The notes under the pieces were generated by a model, which did not search any database, had not been told where the DNA came from, and saw only the letters and a program-made list of their open reading frames with translations. This document shows, piece by piece, positions 5,983 through 8,463 of a stretch of DNA of 8,463 nucleotides. Where the stretch lies: NCBI GenBank assembly GCA_937967425.1, contig CALBST010000085.1:1-8463 (forward strand), in the 5' to 3' direction. The position numbers and the translations under genes are program-made. Each line of letters opens with the position of its first letter. Position 1 is the first letter of the stretch. This DNA is from an uncultured Caulobacteraceae bacterium. Its GTDB lineage: Bacteria > Pseudomonadota > Alphaproteobacteria > Caulobacterales > TH1-2.

Positions 5983-6338
5983 TCCACGTCCTCGTGCGTC
6001 GCTTCGCGGGCTTTGTGTTTCCATTGCAGCGCGAACAGCGTCGCTTTGAATGGCGGCAGGAAGGCGAGGCAGAGTACGACCGTCGCGATCAACGTAATGA
6101 CGAGCGCGACGACGTCGGGCAGGAGCCGTTGCAAGATCAGCAGCAACGGCGCGACGATGGCGCCGACGATAAGGATCACGAAAACGGCGGGGCCATCGCC
6201 TGCGTCGGCGGCCTTGAAGTCCGCGCCACAAACAGTGCATGCGTCGCGGAATTTCAGGTAGCTGCTGAACACGCTGCCCTTGCCGCACTGCGGGCAGCGC
6301 GAAGTCAAACCTGCGATCCAAGGTGAAGGAGTTGGCAT
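5979..6338 (-). CDS. DUF983 family zinc-ribbon membrane protein
   Basis: A 119-residue protein with a four-cysteine zinc ribbon (CPQC, Cys15/Cys18; CTVC, Cys34/Cys37). Two membrane helices follow (about 51-70 and 75-95) after the family motif AGDGPAVFVI. The biochemical role of DUF983 is not known. The gene regularly sits between the subunit III gene and SURF1 in alphaproteobacteria, so a part in oxidase assembly is an inference from position. ATG 6338 (MPTPSPWIAG) fits the family N-terminus and has a purine-rich stretch (GGAAAAGAG) upstream. An in-frame ATG at 6359 falls inside the cloverleaf repeat and is less likely. The stop overlaps the SURF1 start by 4 bases. Confidence 0.9.
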   Translation of the reverse strand: MPTPSPWIAGLTSRCPQCGKGSVFSSYLKFRDACTVCGADFKAADAGDGPAVFVILIVGAIVAPLLLILQRLLPDVVALVITLIATVVLCLAFLPPFKATLFALQWKHKAREATHEDVE

Positions 6339-6353
6339 GGCGCCACTCTTTTC

Positions 6354-6458
6354 CGTCATTCCGAACGCGCGGAGCGCGATCCGGAACCTAGGAGCAAAGA
6401 GCGCATCGTTTGCCCCTGGGTTCCGGGTTCTCGGCTTTCGCCGAGCCCCGGAATGACG
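6354..6458. repeat. Cloverleaf-like palindromic intergenic repeat, copy 2
   Basis: The outer 10-bp perfect stem CGTCATTCCG (6354-6363) / CGGAATGACG (6449-6458) encloses three hairpins. They are a 5-bp stem with loop GGA at 6366-6378, a 12-bp stem 6381-6392/6415-6426 (CCGGAACCTAGG, one G:T pair) with a 22-base loop, and a 6-bp stem with loop TTTC at 6430-6445. The architecture is that of 69-200. Relative to copy 1, one central G-C pair is A-T here and one C-G pair is a wobble, so pairing is kept. It fills the ctaE-DUF983 spacer, starting 7 bases after the ctaE stop codon, and could end or dampen ctaE transcription. Confidence 0.78.
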
Positions 6459-6465
6459 AGCGAAC

Positions 6466-7371
6466 TCAATTCTGCATCGTCAGGTACGGCATCACATAGA
6501 CGAAGGTGAAGAGGAACAGCCACACCACGTCAACGAAGTGCCAGTACCAGGCCGCGGCCTCGAGGCCGAAATGCTTCTGCGGCGACATTTGCCCAGCGAT
6601 CAAACGCAGCAAGCAAACCGCGAGGAAGATGGTGCCGATCACGACGTGGAAGCCGTGGAAGCCGGTCGCCATAAAGAAGGACGCGCCATAGACGTTGGCG
6701 TTGGTCACATCGCCCTGATTGCCGAACGCGAAGCCGGCGGCCGGATACTCGACCACGAACTGAATGTAGCTGAACAGGATGCCCAGCAGCACCGTGAGGA
6801 TGAGGCCGTTGCGGGCGCCGTTGCGGTCGCCGGTTTGCAGCGCATGGTGCGCCCACGTCACCGTCGTGCCGGAGAGCAGGAGGATGAGCGTGTTCATCAG
6901 CGGCAGGTGGAACGGATCGAAGGTCTCGACGTGCGGCGGCGGCCAATTCGCCCAGGCGGCGGTCGTGGCTGCATCCCAAGTCGGCACGATCCAATCGGCG
7001 CGGTGGCCGTGGAAGATCGCCAGTTCGAAGAACATCCAGAACCAGGCGACGAAGAACATCACCTCCGACGCGATGAAAAGGATCATCCCGTAGCGCAGGC
7101 CGATATCGACGACTGGCGTGTGATCGCCGCCGCGGCTTTCCTTGATCACATCGCCCCACCAGCCGATGCAGGTGATGATGAGAATGCCCATGCCGACGAG
7201 GAAGAGCGTCCAGTGGCCCTTGCCGAAGAAGAAGTCAGCTTCGTTCGACGAAAGCCCGCGCATCAGCACAACCGCGCCAACAGCGGCGACGAGCGCGCCA
7301 ATCGAGGCAACAAACGGCCAAGGGCTCGGGTTCACCAGGTGATAGTCGTGTTTGACGTCGCCGTGCGCCAT
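6466..7371 (-). CDS. ctaE: Cytochrome c oxidase subunit III
   Basis: The 301-residue integral membrane subunit III of aa3-type cytochrome c oxidase, which stabilises the catalytic subunits I and II and proton uptake. Seven membrane helices can be placed: about 19-38, 53-70, 92-118, 157-173, 188-208, 232-258 and 273-295. Family motifs are HDYHLVNPSPWP at the N-terminus, ASEVMFFVAWFW with Glu103, LSGTTVTWAHHAL (167-179), ATGFHGFHV (235-243) and HFVDVVWLFLF near the end. The gene is complete. GAGGG (7378-7382) lies 6 bases before ATG 7371. It starts 18 bases after the ctaG stop and is followed by a cloverleaf repeat. Confidence 0.97.
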   Translation of the reverse strand: MAHGDVKHDYHLVNPSPWPFVASIGALVAAVGAVVLMRGLSSNEADFFFGKGHWTLFLVGMGILIITCIGWWGDVIKESRGGDHTPVVDIGLRYGMILFIASEVMFFVAWFWMFFELAIFHGHRADWIVPTWDAATTAAWANWPPPHVETFDPFHLPLMNTLILLLSGTTVTWAHHALQTGDRNGARNGLILTVLLGILFSYIQFVVEYPAAGFAFGNQGDVTNANVYGASFFMATGFHGFHVVIGTIFLAVCLLRLIAGQMSPQKHFGLEAAAWYWHFVDVVWLFLFTFVYVMPYLTMQN

Positions 7372-7377
7372 GTCGAT

Positions 7378-7382
7378 CCCTC
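7378..7382 (-). promoter_or_regulatory. Ribosome binding site of ctaE
   Basis: GAGGG on the minus strand, 6 bases from ATG 7371, is the clearest Shine-Dalgarno in the block. It lies in the 18-base ctaG-ctaE gap and would suit strong expression of a structural subunit. Confidence 0.6.
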
Positions 7383-7389
7383 AGCGTCT

Positions 7390-7968
7390 TTAACTCGTTG
7401 GGCCTTCAGCCGCTTCCAGCAGCGCCTGGGCTTCAGGCGAAGTGGAGCGGAAGAAGGTGTAAGATAGGGTTAGCGTGTTGATGTCGCGGGTGTCGGGGTC
7501 CGACACGATTTCCGGATCCACGAAGAAGACCACCGGCAAATCGCTCTCCTGCCCCGGCGCGATCACGCGGTCGGTAAAGCAGAAGCATTCGAGCTTGGCG
7601 AAGTACTGGCCCGCCACATGCGGGGTGACGTTGTAGGTCGCGCGCGCCACGATGGGCTCGTTCGAGGTGTTGCGCACACGGTAAAAGGCAAGACCGGTTT
7701 CGCCGATGCGCAGCGTCTCCGCGTTTTGCTTGGGCGCGAACTCGACCGGCAGATCGGGCGAGGTGTTGGCGTCGAAGCGTATCTGAATGCGGCGCTCGAG
7801 GATTTGATCCGGCGCCACTTCGGCTTCCCTCGTGGTGCCGCCATAGCCGGTGATCTTGCAGAAGGCGTCGTAGAGCGGCACGGCGGCGAAGGCCATGCCG
7901 GTCATGCCGACGACGACGGCGCCAGCGATGAGCGCCGTGCGGCGCAGGCGCTTCTTGTCGGGCGTCAT
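7390..7968 (-). CDS. ctaG: Cytochrome c oxidase assembly protein CtaG (Cox11)
   Basis: The 192-residue copper chaperone that delivers Cu(I) to the CuB site of oxidase subunit I. It has a basic N-terminus, a single membrane helix (about 11-30) and a periplasmic immunoglobulin-like domain. The copper motif is CFCF (Cys128, Cys130) in KLECFCFTDR, and the juxtamembrane Cys37 lies in FCKITGYGGTT, so the key cysteines are all present. The C-terminal part carries the family sequence LPVVFFVDPE followed by LTLSYTFF. GGAAGG (7975-7980) lies 6 bases before ATG 7968. That ATG overlaps the stop codon of the 48-residue upstream ORF as ATGA. Confidence 0.97.
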   Translation of the reverse strand: MTPDKKRLRRTALIAGAVVVGMTGMAFAAVPLYDAFCKITGYGGTTREAEVAPDQILERRIQIRFDANTSPDLPVEFAPKQNAETLRIGETGLAFYRVRNTSNEPIVARATYNVTPHVAGQYFAKLECFCFTDRVIAPGQESDLPVVFFVDPEIVSDPDTRDINTLTLSYTFFRSTSPEAQALLEAAEGPTS

Positions 7969-8111
7969 GATGCGCCTTCCACCATGCCGTCGCCGACGCG
8001 CACCATCGTGATCAAGAACACGAGCACGATGAACGCCGTGATCGAGAGCGCGATCCAGACATTGCGCCGCTTGCGGGCTTTGATCTGTTCGGGCGTCAAG
8101 ACAACGCTCAT
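7965..8111 (-). CDS. 48-residue single-span membrane protein, CoxF-like
   Basis: A short ORF found by translating the gap between ctaB and ctaG. It starts MSVVLTPEQIKARKRRNVWI, followed by a hydrophobic helix (about 18-37, ALSITAFIVLVFLITMV) and a short tail ending VEGAS. The basic residues before the helix predict an N-in, C-out topology. Its ATG (8111-8109) overlaps the ctaB stop as ATGA, and its TGA (7967-7965) overlaps the ctaG ATG the same way. Frame and position are therefore fixed on both sides, which is strong evidence for translation. Small membrane ORFs between ctaB and ctaG, often called CoxF, are known in alphaproteobacterial oxidase clusters. An oxidase assembly role is inferred from that. 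Confidence 0.85.
   Translation of the reverse strand: MSVVLTPEQIKARKRRNVWIALSITAFIVLVFLITMVRVGDGMVEGAS
7975..7980 (-). promoter_or_regulatory. Ribosome binding site of ctaG
   Basis: GGAAGG on the minus strand, 6 bases before ATG 7968, lies inside the last codons of the 48-residue ORF. It supports the ctaG start and coupled translation. Confidence 0.55.
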
Positions 8112-8463
8112 GCGAAGCCCCGCTCAGCGAGCAGCGCGGCGAACAGCGCGAAGAGATAAAGGATCGAGAAGCCGAAGAGATCGCGCGCGCGCTTATCTTC
8201 AGCCGGCACGCCCTCGCCCGCGCGCGACATCAGAACGCGCACTGCCAGGAAAACGAAGAACGCGCCGCCGAGCGTAGCAATCGCGCCGTAGATCATGCCG
8301 CCGAGGCCAGTGAGCACTGGCGTCACCGCGAGCGGCGCGAGCAGCAGCGAATAGGCGAAGATTTGGAACCGCGTCGCCTTGGCGCCGTGGGTGACCGGCA
8401 GCATCGGCACGCGGGCGGCGGCGTAGTCGTTCTTCTGCAGAAGCGAGAGCGCCCAGAAGTGCG
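8108..8463 (-). CDS. ctaB: Protoheme IX farnesyltransferase (heme O synthase), C-terminal part
   Basis: Only the last 117 residues are in the window; the gene runs off its right edge. The enzyme is an integral membrane prenyltransferase that adds a farnesyl group to heme b to make heme O, the precursor of heme a. The fragment begins HFWALSLLQKNDYAAA, followed by VPMLPVTHG, a stretch highly characteristic of CtaB/CyoE. Three hydrophobic segments follow (around FAYSLLLAPLAV, GGAFFVFLAVRVLM and FSILYLFALFAALL). The frame continues upstream through a GTG codon at 8410, which is internal and not a start. The stop overlaps the start of the 48-residue ORF by 4 bases. Confidence 0.95.
   Translation of the reverse strand, partial: HFWALSLLQKNDYAAARVPMLPVTHGAKATRFQIFAYSLLLAPLAVTPVLTGLGGMIYGAIATLGGAFFVFLAVRVLMSRAGEGVPAEDKRARDLFGFSILYLFALFAALLAERGFA

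Noticed and set aside
5206..6261. 351-residue plus-strand open frame
   Set aside because: It lies opposite SURF1 and DUF983, both identified by family motifs, and begins inside a REP pair.
6538..7467. 309-residue plus-strand open frame
   Set aside because: It lies opposite ctaE, whose motifs are unmistakable. The Glu/Asp/Arg/His-rich translation is a shadow.

Overview
The window comes from a high-GC alphaproteobacterium. The gene order ctaB, small CoxF-like ORF, ctaG, ctaE, DUF983, SURF1, thrC, M16 peptidase, RimJ-type acetyltransferase resembles Caulobacterales/Hyphomonadaceae-type genomes. That placement rests on gene order and protein resemblance only. The whole run from base 8463 down to 1636 is read on the minus strand.

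Right half (8463 to 5290): a cytochrome c oxidase (aa3 type) assembly block. It holds the C-terminal part of ctaB (heme O synthase), a 48-residue single-span membrane protein resembling the CoxF-type ORFs of alphaproteobacterial oxidase operons, ctaG (Cox11, copper insertion for CuB), ctaE (subunit III), a DUF983 zinc-ribbon membrane protein and SURF1 (assembly factor). Three junctions (ctaB/small ORF, small ORF/ctaG, DUF983/SURF1) are 4-base ATGA stop-start overlaps, which points to translational coupling. Heme supply, copper insertion, one structural subunit and two membrane helpers are thus made together.

Middle (5196 to 1847): housekeeping genes. These are thrC (threonine synthase), an M16 zinc peptidase related to mitochondrial processing peptidase, and a GNAT acetyltransferase that starts a few bases after the peptidase stop codon. 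A 67-residue hypothetical ORF (1636-1839) follows.

Left part (1 to 1632): accessory region. A REP-associated tyrosine transposase (RAYT) gene at 1019-1564 on the plus strand lies between two inverted, about 90% identical copies of a 68-base double-hairpin repeat. Two relatives of that repeat fill the SURF1-thrC and thrC-M16 spacers. A minus-strand gene for a small basic membrane protein of unknown function lies at 284-751.

Two structured repeat families stand out. (1) Eight REP units in four head-to-head pairs, each GGAC or GGAG + C + 7-bp stem + 3-4-base loop. The stem sequence changes between copies while pairing is kept in seven of the eight. (2) A cloverleaf-like element with one outer stem enclosing three hairpins, present twice (69-200 and 6354-6458), again with compensatory changes in the long central stem. 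No CRISPR array, tRNA or rRNA was seen.
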